This document shows, in pieces, positions 33,505 through 42,194 of a stretch of DNA of 64,000 nucleotides. Below the pieces are notes generated by a model. The model did no database searches, was not told the origin of the DNA, and was given only the letters and a program-made list of their open reading frames with translations. Source of the DNA: Nocardia yamanashiensis NBRC 100130 (lineage in GTDB: Bacteria > Actinomycetota > Actinomycetes > Mycobacteriales > Mycobacteriaceae); NCBI RefSeq assembly GCF_001613325.1, contig NZ_BDCD01000021.1, positions 203,737-267,736 on the forward strand, written 5' to 3'. Made by a program: the position numbers and the translations under genes. Position 1 is the stretch's first letter. Each line of letters opens with the position of its first letter.

Positions 33505-34475
33505 CGCCGCGATCCGCCGATGCGCTCGACCACGGGTTCGGTTTCACCGACCGCCGTGTAGCGCAGGTAGACCAGCCGGGCCGCCTCGTGCCGGGAACGC
33601 TTGATGCCGTCCAGGATCAGCCCCGCCGTCCAGGCCAGGCTGCCCAGCAGCAGCAGCGTGAAGCCGAGGAACAGCGTCGGGAAACGCGGCACCTCGTGGA
33701 TCCGGTAGAACTCGATCACGATCGGAGTGATCAGGATGATCGAGATGATCCAGGCCAGGGTGCCGAACAGGCCGTAGAACGCGACCGGCCGCTCGTGCCG
33801 GGCCAGGCCGACGATCAGCCGCAGGATCTTGAAGCCGTCGTGATAGGTGCGCAGCTTGGATTCGCTGCCCGCCGGGCGATCCTTGAAGCCGACCGGCACC
33901 GCGGTCTGCGGCACCCGCAGATGCTGCGAATGCACCGTCAGCTCGGTCTCGATCTCGAATTCGCGCGAGACCGCCGGGAAGCTCTTCACGAACCGCCGCG
34001 AGAACACGCGGTAGCCGGACAGCATGTCCTCGACGTTCTCGCCGAACACCTTGCCGACCACGCCGTTGAGCACCTTGTTGCCGGTCTCGTGGCCGGCCCG
34101 GTAGGCGCTCTCGCCCTCCAGTTCGCGGCGCACGCCCAGCACGTGGTCGTACGGGCCGTCGAGCAAAGTCTTGATCATGAGCGGCGCGGCGGCCGCGTCG
34201 TAGGTGTCGTCGCCGTCGACCATCAAATAGATGTCGGCCTCGATATCGGCGAAGGCGCGGCGGACCACATTGCCCTTGCCCTTGCGATATTCGGTGCGCA
34301 CGATCGCCCCCGCTTCGCGCGCGCGTTCCGCGGTCGCGTCGGTCGAGCGATTGTCGTAGACGTATACGACGATGCCCGGTACGGCGGCCTTCAGGTCGGT
34401 GACGACTTTCGCGACCGCTGCCTCTTCGTTGTGGCACGGCACGATGGCGGCAATGCGAAGCTCGGTGGAGTCCAC
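33501..34475 (-). CDS. GT2 glycosyltransferase, polyprenyl-phosphate type
   Basis: 324 residues. A cytoplasmic GT-A domain reads AAIVPCHNEEAAVAKVV, YVYDNRSTDATAERA, GKGNVVRRAF and MVDGDDTYDA (the DXD-like motif), then SGYRVFSRRFVKSFP. Two C-terminal helices follow (about 235-260 and 270-290). This matches polyprenyl-phosphate sugar synthases such as GtrB and UgtP-like enzymes that make the donor for GT-C proteins. GTG 34475 follows AGAGGA. Its product may be used by the coupled DUF2142 protein and flipped by the divergent GtrA protein, forming a three-gene set. Confidence 0.87.
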   Translation of the reverse strand: MDSTELRIAAIVPCHNEEAAVAKVVTDLKAAVPGIVVYVYDNRSTDATAERAREAGAIVRTEYRKGKGNVVRRAFADIEADIYLMVDGDDTYDAAAAPLMIKTLLDGPYDHVLGVRRELEGESAYRAGHETGNKVLNGVVGKVFGENVEDMLSGYRVFSRRFVKSFPAVSREFEIETELTVHSQHLRVPQTAVPVGFKDRPAGSESKLRTYHDGFKILRLIVGLARHERPVAFYGLFGTLAWIISIILITPIVIEFYRIHEVPRFPTLFLGFTLLLLGSLAWTAGLILDGIKRSRHEAARLVYLRYTAVGETEPVVERIGGSRR

Positions 34476-34560
34476 CCGGTCAATCCTCTGATCGGAAGGC
34501 GAATACGAACACGGGGAGGGTACCCGACCTTTGGGCGGAGCATGTGCGGAGCGCCCCGCA

Positions 34561-34652
34561 GTTCGCGGCCCGGCTCGTTCTGGACTGAGTGGAGCGGAGG
34601 AGCGAAGCGGGGGAGCGGAGGGAGGGAAGAACGAGACTTTGGGGCCGCGAAC
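34561..34652. repeat. Interrupted inverted repeat with purine-rich loop
   Basis: GTTCGCGGCC (34561-34570) pairs with 34643-34652, and CTCGTTCT (34574-34581) pairs with 34628-34635. The 46-nt loop on the plus strand is nearly all purine, with repeated GGAGCG/GAAGCG units; similar units continue to 34672. It fills the gap between the divergent GT2 and GtrA genes. Confidence 0.6.
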
Positions 34653-34709
34653 CCGCCCGGAGCGTAGCGGAGGGCAAAATGTCTCAGCGTGTCCAGCAGT
34701 GAGGCCCGA

Positions 34710-35201
34710 ATGTCCGAGGCGGAGTCGGCGATCGTGAGTGAACCCAAGACCCTCGGCGGGCGTGTGAAAGCGCTCCTGAGCGGTGGCATCGGCGCATTCG
34801 TGGTGGTCGGGGGCATCGGATTCCTGGTCGACGCGGGCACCTACAACGCGCTGGTGTTCTGGGGCGGCGACGGGCCGATGCACGACGCGCCCGTGCCGGC
34901 GAAGATCATCGCGATTCTCACCGCCACCGTGGTCACCTATTTCGGCAACAAATGGTGGACCTATTCCGATCACGAGAGCGGCAATAACGGCCGTCACATA
35001 GTCGTATACGCACTTCTCAACGTGATCGCCATCGGCTTGCAGGCGGCCTGCCTCGGCTTCTCCCGCTATGTGCTCGGACTGGACAGTCCCTTGGCGGACA
35101 ACATCTCTGGCACCTTGGTCGGTCAGGCCGTCGCCATGGGGTTCCGTTACTGGGCATACGGGAAATTCGTCTTCACCGGCAGCCGGGAAAATCGGGAGTG
35201 A
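34710..35201 (+). CDS. GtrA-family membrane protein
   Basis: 163 residues with four helices: GGIGAFVVVGGIGFLVDAG, AKIIAILTATVVTYFGNKWWTY, ALLNVIAIGLQAACLGFSRY and GTLVGQAVAMGFRYWAYGKFVF. GtrA proteins are proposed flippases of polyprenyl-phosphate sugars. The FGNKWWTY and YWAYGKFVF motifs are typical. ATG 34710 has GAGG 6 nt upstream; a GTG at 34689 is possible. It is divergent from the GT2/DUF2142 pair and upstream of glfT2 (126-bp gap). It is distinct from the Rv3789-like protein at 12339. Confidence 0.87.
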   Translation: MSEAESAIVSEPKTLGGRVKALLSGGIGAFVVVGGIGFLVDAGTYNALVFWGGDGPMHDAPVPAKIIAILTATVVTYFGNKWWTYSDHESGNNGRHIVVYALLNVIAIGLQAACLGFSRYVLGLDSPLADNISGTLVGQAVAMGFRYWAYGKFVFTGSRENRE

Positions 35202-35326
35202 CGCGGGTTCGCGCTGACGCGGGGCAAGCGCATTGATATCCTCGGCCCGCCGAGCGTGACAGTGGGAGTGCGACCACGTCGGGTGTGCCGGTGTCTGTTG
35301 TGTATTCGAGGGATGTCGAGGAATTC

Positions 35327-37228
35327 ATGGACGCGTCGGCTGGCCAAGCCGTGACCGAGATCAACGACCGGCAGACCGCCGGAGCTCCGGCGACGCTACG
35401 TGCCGACCACGCCGCGCCCGAGCGGCTGGTGCTGGCCCGCGGCGTCTTCACCGGACCCGCGCCGAAGATCAGCGATGAGCTGTACGCGGTCGTCAAGGGC
35501 GGCAAGGCGCGCCGGGAACGGCTGAGCCTGCAGCTGGACAAGGGCGCGCACGCGCACACCAATACCTACTTCGGGCGCTTCGCGGCCAGCTACTGGCAGC
35601 GCTGGACCAAGGTCACCGAGGTCGAGGTCGCCATGACGCTCGAGGTCGGCGGTAAGACCAAGGTGCGGCTCGCCGCCTCCGATATCGCCGGGCATCGGCG
35701 CGTCGTCGGCACCGCCGAGGTGCGCGAGAGCGGGCGCGTGGTGCTGGCCGCGCCGCTGGACATGTACATCGACGGCGGCGCGATGTGGGTGGAGATCGAC
35801 GCCATCGGCGGCGAGGTCACCGTCAGCGATCTGGCCTGGACCGCGGCCGCGCCCGAGCAGGTGCGGCCGGTGGCCATCGCCATCTGCACCTTCAACCGGG
35901 CCCAGGACTGCGCGCACACCGTCGCCGCGCTCGCCTCCGATCCGACCGTGCTGTCGCTCATCGACGCGGTGTACGTGGTCGACCAGGGCACCGATCTGGT
36001 CGAGAACCAGCCGCTGTTCGCCGAGACCCAGCCCAAGTTCGGCGACAAGCTGCGCTACATCCGGCAGCCGAATCTCGGTGGGGCGGGCGGTTTCACGCGC
36101 GGCCTGTACGAGGTGTCGGCCGCCAACGAGCACGCCGACGTCATCCTGATGGATGACGACATCCTGTGCGAGCCCGAAACCGTCTTGCGCATGAACGCTT
36201 TCGCGAACCTGACCGTGGAACCCACCCTGGTGGGCGCGCAGATGCTGTTCCTGTTCAACCCCGACTACCTGAATGTCGGTGCGGAAGAGACGAATCTGGC
36301 CAAGCTGCGGCACGGCCAGAAGGTCTCCAAGGCGCTGCGCAACACCTCCATGCTCAAGAAGCATCAGGAACGGCGCGTGGACGCCGGCTACAACGCCTGG
36401 TGGACCTGCCTGATCCCGGCCGAGGTGGTCAAGCGGATCGGCCTGCCCGTCCCCATCTTCTTCCAGTGGGACGACGTCGAATACGGCCTGCGCGCCCGCG
36501 AGCACGGTTTCGTCACCGTCACGCTCCCGAACGCCGCGGTTTGGCACGCCGACTTCTACTGGAAGGACTTCGACGACTGGGCGCGCTACTTCTCCTCGCG
36601 CAACTCGCTCATCGTCTCCTCCCTGCACCACGATCTGGACCCCAAAGCCGTTACCCGCCAGCTCTTCCGGGAGATCGGCGAATACCTGGTCGGCATGCAG
36701 TACGGTCTGGCCCACACCACCCTGCAGGGCATCGAGGACTATCTGCGCGGCCCGGAAGCGTTGCGCGACGGCGGTATCGAGGCGCTGGCCAAGGCCCGCA
36801 CCTCCCGCAACGACTACCCCGAGACCATCAAGCACCCGGTCTCGGCCACCGATATCCCCAACGCGCACCTGCATCTGCGCCGGGCCGGCGGCGAACCCAG
36901 CCGCCCCCTGCTCATCCTGTTCAAGCGCGCCCTCAACCAGTGGACCGGCCGCACCATCCCCGGCCCGGTCAGCGTCACCCGTGAGGACGCGCACTGGTGG
37001 CACATCGGCCTGTTCGACCAGGTCGTCGTCACCGACGCCTCCCAGTCGGGCGTCCGGATCCGCAAGCGCGACAAGGAAACCGCCCGCCGCCTGTTGATCC
37101 GCGCCTACCGCGTCCTCAAGCAGCTCCGCAAGGACCTGCCCAGCCTCCAGCAACGCTGGCGCGCGGCGCTGCCGGAACTCACCTCCCGTGAGAACTGGGA
37201 ACGCCTCTACGGCATCGACCAGAAGTGA
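35327..37228 (+). CDS. glfT2: Bifunctional galactofuranosyltransferase GlfT2
   Basis: 633 residues, polymerising the galactan with alternating beta-1,5 and beta-1,6 galactofuranose from UDP-Galf at the inner face of the membrane. The N-terminal beta domain (about 40-175) contains ASYWQRWTKV. The GT-A domain has AIAICTFNRAQDC, QPNLGGAGGFTRG, the metal-binding MDDDI (Asp276-278), the catalytic WDDVEYGLR (Asp382/383) and the later VWHADF with His407. A helical C-terminal part follows. ATG 35327 follows GAGGAA, whereas an in-frame GTG at 35285 has no such site. Length matches the 637-residue M. tuberculosis enzyme. Confidence 0.95.
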   Translation: MDASAGQAVTEINDRQTAGAPATLRADHAAPERLVLARGVFTGPAPKISDELYAVVKGGKARRERLSLQLDKGAHAHTNTYFGRFAASYWQRWTKVTEVEVAMTLEVGGKTKVRLAASDIAGHRRVVGTAEVRESGRVVLAAPLDMYIDGGAMWVEIDAIGGEVTVSDLAWTAAAPEQVRPVAIAICTFNRAQDCAHTVAALASDPTVLSLIDAVYVVDQGTDLVENQPLFAETQPKFGDKLRYIRQPNLGGAGGFTRGLYEVSAANEHADVILMDDDILCEPETVLRMNAFANLTVEPTLVGAQMLFLFNPDYLNVGAEETNLAKLRHGQKVSKALRNTSMLKKHQERRVDAGYNAWWTCLIPAEVVKRIGLPVPIFFQWDDVEYGLRAREHGFVTVTLPNAAVWHADFYWKDFDDWARYFSSRNSLIVSSLHHDLDPKAVTRQLFREIGEYLVGMQYGLAHTTLQGIEDYLRGPEALRDGGIEALAKARTSRNDYPETIKHPVSATDIPNAHLHLRRAGGEPSRPLLILFKRALNQWTGRTIPGPVSVTREDAHWWHIGLFDQVVVTDASQSGVRIRKRDKETARRLLIRAYRVLKQLRKDLPSLQQRWRAALPELTSRENWERLYGIDQK

Positions 37229-37235
37229 CGTTCGA

Positions 37236-37265
37236 GCGGCCCGCGATCCGATGATCCCGGGCCGC
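37236..37265. terminator. Terminator of glfT2
   Basis: GCGGCCCG (37236-37243) pairs with 37258-37265, with an inner GATC/GATC pairing. CCTTTTC follows on the plus strand. It lies between the glfT2 stop and the stop of the convergent TetR gene. Confidence 0.85.
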
Positions 37266-37273
37266 TTGCCTTT

Positions 37274-37858
37274 TCACCGGCTCAGCAAGGTCCGGGTCGC
37301 GGCGGCGAGGTCTTCCTCCAGCCACTCGGGCAGGGTGTCCGCGTGGGCATGGCGGCGCAATGCCGCGTAGGGCAGATCCACCACGGCCCGGCTGACGGAG
37401 TCGATTTCGCGGGGTCCGTCCGAACCGAAGACGCCGCGCGCCACCCGGTGCAGCTGCTCGATGAGGGGCGCGTTCATCGTCGCGAGCCGGTCGCGGAATT
37501 CGGTGTCGGGGGCGCCGTCGAGCAGATCGCGGAAGCGCAGATTCAGCAGCAGCCGAGCGTCATCCGCGCATTCCCGGCCGAAGACGACCGAACCCACGGT
37601 CATGCCGACCGCGGCTTCCAGCGGGTCGTCGGTGTCCGTGCCCGCCATGACCCGCGACTGGAAGCGCTCCAGGGCGCGGATCCAGGCGGCGGTGAGCACG
37701 CCGTTCCGGTTGCCGAAGCGGTGATACAGCGTGCCCACCGGCGCGCCACTGGCCTCGGCGATGGCGGCGACGCTGGCCGCGCGCGGGCCGTCGCGCAGCA
37801 CCAGCGTGCGGGCCGCGTCGAGGATCGTGTCCGTATCGTGCTTGCGAGGTGGCGCCAT
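37274..37858 (-). CDS. TetR-family repressor
   Basis: 194 residues. N-terminal HTH (about 8-55): DTILDAARTLVLRDG, SVAAIAEASGAPVGTLYHRFGNRNGVLTAAW. The C-terminal ligand domain is divergent. ATG 37858 abuts a palindrome (GTACTAGTAC) that probably serves as its own operator, and the gene is divergent from a small SRPBCC-like gene at 37880 with only 21 bp between starts. It most likely controls that gene and itself. Confidence 0.86.
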   Translation of the reverse strand: MAPPRKHDTDTILDAARTLVLRDGPRAASVAAIAEASGAPVGTLYHRFGNRNGVLTAAWIRALERFQSRVMAGTDTDDPLEAAVGMTVGSVVFGRECADDARLLLNLRFRDLLDGAPDTEFRDRLATMNAPLIEQLHRVARGVFGSDGPREIDSVSRAVVDLPYAALRRHAHADTLPEWLEEDLAAATRTLLSR

Positions 37859-37868
37859 GTACTAGTAC
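37859..37868. promoter_or_regulatory. Palindromic TetR operator candidate
   Basis: GTACTAGTAC is a perfect 10-bp palindrome in the 21-bp gap between the divergent TetR and SRPBCC-like starts. One mismatched step extends the symmetry to 12 of 14 bp. The site overlaps both leaders, as autorepression would need. Confidence 0.5.
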
Positions 37869-37879
37869 GTTCCTTCTAT

Positions 37880-38263
37880 ATGGAGCGTTTGCCCTATATC
37901 GATAGTCATTCCAGGGTAGTCACCGCCGATCCCGCGCACACCTGGGCTGCCCTGTTGCGCACGACCTGCAAGAACCCTGAAGATCTCAGCACACTGCCGC
38001 GCGGATTCGTGCTCGACGAGGCCGATCCCCCGCGACGATTGGTGGCGAAAGGGCGGCATTGGTTCTCGCGGTATCGGCTCACCTTCGAATTGGGCGAGGT
38101 GGAAGGCGGCCGCACCGAGCTCACCGCCATCAGTCACGCGGCGTTCCCGGGACTGCACGGGCGCGTCTACCGAGCGCTGGTCATCGGCAGCGGCGGGCAC
38201 CGGCTCGTGGTGCGGGACATGTTGCGCCGCATCGCTGCAACCGCGGAAGCGAGCGCGGCGTGA
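37880..38263 (+). CDS. SRPBCC-like small protein
   Basis: 127 residues. The start IDSHSRVVTADPAHTWAALL resembles the first strand and helix of polyketide-cyclase/SRPBCC ligand-binding proteins, and the later YRLTFELGEVEGGRTELTAISHA and VRDMLRRIAA fit the final strands and long helix. No ribosome site precedes the ATG at 37880. It is divergent from a TetR regulator that probably represses it. The ligand is unknown. Confidence 0.65.
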   Translation: MERLPYIDSHSRVVTADPAHTWAALLRTTCKNPEDLSTLPRGFVLDEADPPRRLVAKGRHWFSRYRLTFELGEVEGGRTELTAISHAAFPGLHGRVYRALVIGSGGHRLVVRDMLRRIAATAEASAA

Positions 38264-38296
38264 ATTCCGGGCCGCCGCGAGCCCGTCGGACTTGAA

Positions 38297-38325
38297 GCGG
38301 CCGGGCGTGAAGCACGCTCGGCCGC
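38297..38325. terminator. Terminator between convergent SRPBCC and SDR genes
   Basis: A 13-bp stem with one G.U pair (arm GCGGCCGGGCGTG) and a 3-nt loop lies 7 bp before the SDR stop. Confidence 0.8.
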
Positions 38326-38332
38326 AGCGGAA

Positions 38333-39181
38333 TCAGAGGAAAAGGTCCGTGGTCAGCGGCCCGTCACCCGGCGTCACCCGGTACTTGTCCAGATCGGTGA
38401 TGCCGTGCGCGGCAAGGACTTCGTCGTCGATGAAGAAATTGCCGGTGGTGTCCTTGGCGGGTGAGGTGAGCACCAGATAGGCGGCATCGGCGTAGATGTC
38501 CGGGGTGCGGGAGGTGGAGACCATCTCGTCGCCGCCGAGCAGATTGCGCACCGCCGCCGTGGCGATGGTGGTGCGCGGCCACAGCGAGTTCACGCCGATC
38601 CCGTACTTGCGCAGCTCCTCCGCCAAACCCAGTGTGGTCAGCGACATTCCGTACTTGGCGATGGTGTAGCCGAGCGCGGTGCCCGCCCATTTCGGATCCA
38701 GGTTCAGCGGCGGAGACAAGGTCAGGATGTGCGGGTTGCGGCTCGCCTGCGCCGCATCCTTCAGCGCCGGAATGCACAGCTTGGACAGCAGGAAACTGCC
38801 GCGGCAGTTGATGTCCTGCATGAGGTCGTACTTCTTCATGGGCAGGACCTCGGTGGGGGACAGGTCGATCGCCGAGGCATTGTTCACCACCATGTCGATG
38901 CCGCCGAAGGTTTGAATCGTCCGCTGCACCGCTTCGGCCACCGCGCCGTCGTCGCGGATATCGCCGACGAATTTGAGCACGGTGCCGCCGGCCTGCTCCA
39001 GCTCGGCCGCCGCGGTGTGGATGGTGCCGGGCAATTTCGGATGTGGCGTATCGGTTTTCGCGATCAGCGTGACATTCGCGCCGTCGGCGGCCGCGCGTCT
39101 GGCGATCTCCAAACCGATTCCGCGACTGCCACCCGACATGATCATGGTCCGGCCCGCCAGCGGCTTCCGTGCATCGGTCAT
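38333..39181 (-). CDS. Short-chain dehydrogenase, HSDL2-like
   Basis: 282 residues. The coenzyme motif is MSGGSRGIGLEIARR; NNASAIDLS follows; the catalytic pair is Tyr and Lys in GYTIAKYGMS. The TLSPPLNLDPKW segment and the SLWPRTTIATAAV block match the SDR subgroup that includes human HSDL2 and mycobacterial homologues; the usual catalytic Ser position reads TLS. ATG 39181 follows CAGGAGCGG. The substrate is unknown; a role in lipid metabolism is usual for the subgroup. Confidence 0.87.
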   Translation of the reverse strand: MTDARKPLAGRTMIMSGGSRGIGLEIARRAAADGANVTLIAKTDTPHPKLPGTIHTAAAELEQAGGTVLKFVGDIRDDGAVAEAVQRTIQTFGGIDMVVNNASAIDLSPTEVLPMKKYDLMQDINCRGSFLLSKLCIPALKDAAQASRNPHILTLSPPLNLDPKWAGTALGYTIAKYGMSLTTLGLAEELRKYGIGVNSLWPRTTIATAAVRNLLGGDEMVSTSRTPDIYADAAYLVLTSPAKDTTGNFFIDDEVLAAHGITDLDKYRVTPGDGPLTTDLFL

Positions 39182-39356
39182 GGTCCGCTCCTGTTCTCAG
39201 GTTTCCCCCGCAATCGAGGGTAGTGCTGGCGCTACCACCGCGACGGGAGATCGCACTACCGGCAATTCGGGCGTGCGGGGCATGGGCGGCGCGGGCCCGG
39301 ATTCCTAGGCTCGAAAGAGCCGGAGCACCCGGCCTGAACAGGAGGAATACCTTCCC

Positions 39357-40541
39357 ATGAGGACTTTGCGGGGATACCGCGGCCGGATCGCGCTGGCCGG
39401 AATCGGCATGGCCGCCACGCTCGCGGCGGCGGCCTGCAGCACCGAGGTATCGGCGTCGGAGCCCGGCAAGCAGCAGTCGCAGACGCTGAACGAGGCCGTG
39501 GAAGCGGCGGCGCGCACCGGATTCCCGGGCATCCAGGTGGTGGTCAGCGGTCCGGACGGCACGCGCACCCTGACGGCCGGGGCGGGCGATGTGAGCACCG
39601 GCGCGCCGTTCCCGGACAACTCGCAGGTCCGAATCGGCAGCAATACCAAGACTTTCGTCTCGACCGTCATCCTGCAACTGGTCGCCGAGGGCAAGATCGA
39701 CCTGGACGCGCCGATCGAGAAGTATCTGCCGGGCGTGGTGGCGGGCAACGGCAATGACGGCAACCGGATCTCGGTGCGCCAGCTGCTGCAGCACACCAGC
39801 GGACTGCCCGACTATCTGACCGCGGGCCCGGCCGATCCGCGCTGGGACCCGAGCAGTCCGATGGTGCGGGCCGATACCGAGCAGGCGCGCTGGACCGAAC
39901 ACCAGCCGGCCGATCTGGTGCGGGTCGCCATGAGCATGCCGCCGCAGTTCGAACCCGGCGCGAAGTCCGTGTACACCAATACCAACTACATCCTGGCGGG
40001 CATGCTCATCGACCGGGTCACCGGCAGCACCTACGCCGAGCAGATCCGCACCCGCATCCTGGAGCCGCTCGGCTTGCGCGACACCTACTTCCCCGAACCG
40101 CGCGAGACCGGCATTCGCGGCCCGCACGCACACGGCTACCAGAAGGTCGACGGCCAGCGGGTCGACTGGACCGAGCAGAACACCTCCTGGGGCGGCGCGG
40201 CCGGCGCCATGATCTCCACCGCGGCCGACCTGAACCGCTTCTTCACCGCCTTGACCCTGGAGGGCAAACTGCTGCCCGCCGCGCAGCTGGCCGAAATGCA
40301 GAAGACCGTGAGCTTCGACCGAATGCCCGGCGCCGGTTACGGATTGGGCCTGATCAAGCTGCCCTCCACGTGCGGCAAGACGGTGTGGGGCCACGGCGGC
40401 AGCATCCCCGGATTCGGCACCCGCAACGGCGTCGCGTCGGACGGCACCGCCGTCGTGGTCACGGTGAACGAGTTGCTGGACAGCGAAGCCGGATCCGTTG
40501 CGGTGCAGCAGGTATTCGACGCCGCGCTGTGCGGACGATGA
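39357..40541 (+). CDS. Serine beta-lactamase-fold lipoprotein (class C/DD-peptidase-like)
   Basis: 394 residues. The signal peptide ends in the lipobox LAAAAC, giving an acylated Cys. The penicillin-binding-fold motifs are SNTK (SxxK nucleophile), YTNTNY (YxN) and HGG in WGHGGSIPG. These fit the class C beta-lactamase/DD-carboxypeptidase/esterase group. AGGAGG lies 11 nt before the ATG at 39357. It overlaps the region upstream of a secreted hydrolase gene at 40553, so the two form an operon of exported hydrolases. Beta-lactam hydrolysis is not established by the motifs. Confidence 0.9.
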   Translation: MRTLRGYRGRIALAGIGMAATLAAAACSTEVSASEPGKQQSQTLNEAVEAAARTGFPGIQVVVSGPDGTRTLTAGAGDVSTGAPFPDNSQVRIGSNTKTFVSTVILQLVAEGKIDLDAPIEKYLPGVVAGNGNDGNRISVRQLLQHTSGLPDYLTAGPADPRWDPSSPMVRADTEQARWTEHQPADLVRVAMSMPPQFEPGAKSVYTNTNYILAGMLIDRVTGSTYAEQIRTRILEPLGLRDTYFPEPRETGIRGPHAHGYQKVDGQRVDWTEQNTSWGGAAGAMISTAADLNRFFTALTLEGKLLPAAQLAEMQKTVSFDRMPGAGYGLGLIKLPSTCGKTVWGHGGSIPGFGTRNGVASDGTAVVVTVNELLDSEAGSVAVQQVFDAALCGR

Positions 40542-40552
40542 GAGGAATCGGA

Positions 40553-42049
40553 ATGCGTCGCGGTATTTTGTCGATCACCGCCCTGCTGACCATGGCCGGG
40601 GCCGTCGCCTGCGGAACCGGGAGCGAGCCCGCCGGCGAACCCATGGAGCGCTACACCGGTCAGCGACTGGAGTGGAAGGGCTGCGACAACGCCGCCCTGG
40701 ATGCGGCGGGCGCGCAGTGCGCGGACGTCACGGTTCCGGTGAATTATGCCGAGCCGCAGGGGAAAACGATGACGGTGGCGATTTCCCGGATGCCGTCCAC
40801 CGATCCGGCGCAACGGCGCGGGATCATGATGGGCAATCCGGGCGGCCCCGGCGGTCCCGGCCTCGATCAGATGATCGAGCTCAGCAAGGCCATGACCCCG
40901 GAGGTCCGGGCGCGCTACGACCTGATCGGCATGGACCCGCGCGGCATCGGGCGCTCCTCGGCCGTGAACTGCCAGTGGCCCACCGGATTCGGGCTGCGCT
41001 CCGGGGGCAATACCGCCGCGAGTTACGCGAAGAACGTCGCCGTGCAGTCCGATCTGGCGGCCCGGTGCGTGGCTGCCGAGGGAGATCGCCTGGTGCGCAT
41101 CAACACTCGCGACACCGCGCGCGATATGGACCTGATCCGCGGGCTGCTCGGGGAGAACCGGATCAACTACTTCGGCACCTCCTACGGCACCTACCTGGGT
41201 GCGGTCTACGCCCAGATGTTCCCCGAGCGCACCGATCGCTTCGTCCTGGACAGCTCGGTCGATCCCTACCGCTACGGCCCCGTCGGCATGGTCCAGGACA
41301 TGGGGCCCGTCAATGAGGCCGCCTTCGAGCTCTGGGCCGCGTTCACCGCCGCCCGCGACGCGGAATTCCGGCTCGGCGCGACCCCGGAAGCGGTGCGCGC
41401 CACCGTGATCGGCCTCATTCAGCGGTCCGGTGAACGCGCCATCCGCTACGGCGCTTTCGACCTCGACGATCAGACCTTGCCCATGGTGCTGTTCACCAAG
41501 ATCGACGACCCGCGCAAGTACGAGGACCTGGCCATCACCATGCGCCAGATCGCCGACGCGGCCGCGGGCGCCGTCGTGGAACCCACCCCCGCGACCGAAG
41601 CCGCCCTGAAGGTCCTGCTGCACGCCGACCCGGCCGACGTCTCCCCGCAGATGGCCGTCATGTGCGGCGATGCCGGAGCTCCCCGCGACACCGCCTGGTA
41701 CTGGACCAATATCGAAGCCGCCCGCTCCACCCAGCCCATCTTCGGCGCCCTGGCCAACAACATCACCCCCTGCGCCTTCTGGCCCGCGCCCGCCGAATCC
41801 CCCACGGTCATCGACAATTCCATCCCCATGCTGATCGTCCAGGCCACCGGCGACACCCGTACCACCTACGGCGCCGCCCAGGCCATGCACCGCGCCCTCA
41901 AAGGCTCCCGCATGGTCACCCTCGACAATGTCGCCATCCACAGCATCTACGGCAACTACCCCAACAAATGCGCCGAGGACGCCGTCAACACCTACTTCCG
42001 TGACGGCACCCTCCCGGCCGCCGACCTCACCTGCCGAGACGACAAGTGA
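40553..42049 (+). CDS. Exported alpha/beta hydrolase with TAP-like C-terminus
   Basis: 498 residues from ATG 40553, which has AGAGGA upstream; another ATG at 40538 overlaps the previous stop. A signal peptide with a lipobox-like end (GAVAC) precedes the hydrolase. The oxyanion region is GNPGGPGGPG; the nucleophile Ser is in GTSYGTYLG; the acid is in VQATGDTRT and the His in NVAIHSIY, as in tripeptidyl aminopeptidases of the Streptomyces SlpD/TAP group. It is co-transcribed with the beta-lactamase-fold lipoprotein. It probably cleaves N-terminal peptides or esters outside the membrane. Confidence 0.88.
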   Translation: MRRGILSITALLTMAGAVACGTGSEPAGEPMERYTGQRLEWKGCDNAALDAAGAQCADVTVPVNYAEPQGKTMTVAISRMPSTDPAQRRGIMMGNPGGPGGPGLDQMIELSKAMTPEVRARYDLIGMDPRGIGRSSAVNCQWPTGFGLRSGGNTAASYAKNVAVQSDLAARCVAAEGDRLVRINTRDTARDMDLIRGLLGENRINYFGTSYGTYLGAVYAQMFPERTDRFVLDSSVDPYRYGPVGMVQDMGPVNEAAFELWAAFTAARDAEFRLGATPEAVRATVIGLIQRSGERAIRYGAFDLDDQTLPMVLFTKIDDPRKYEDLAITMRQIADAAAGAVVEPTPATEAALKVLLHADPADVSPQMAVMCGDAGAPRDTAWYWTNIEAARSTQPIFGALANNITPCAFWPAPAESPTVIDNSIPMLIVQATGDTRTTYGAAQAMHRALKGSRMVTLDNVAIHSIYGNYPNKCAEDAVNTYFRDGTLPAADLTCRDDK

Positions 42050-42078
42050 GACCGGCCCGATGAGTACGAAAACCACAG

Positions 42079-42102
42079 CGCCCCGCCATATCCGGCGGGG
42101 CG
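42079..42102. terminator. Terminator between hydrolase and response-regulator genes
   Basis: A 9-bp perfect stem (CGCCCCGCC at 42079-42087 with 42094-42102) and 6-nt loop lie in the 145-bp gap between convergent stops. The rest of the gap has a hydrophobic open frame starting at ATG 42060 that I do not accept as a gene. Confidence 0.72.
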
Positions 42103-42194
42103 TCGTGCTCCTGCTGCTGGTGCTGACGCGCCTGCTGGCCTGGGTCGTGCGCACCGTCGGCCTGGCGCTCGGCTACTGCGCGCGCCGGGTGCGC

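Noticed and set aside
34561..34672. CRISPR-like repeats in the purine-rich region
   Set aside because: Units are short, irregular and without spacers or cas genes.
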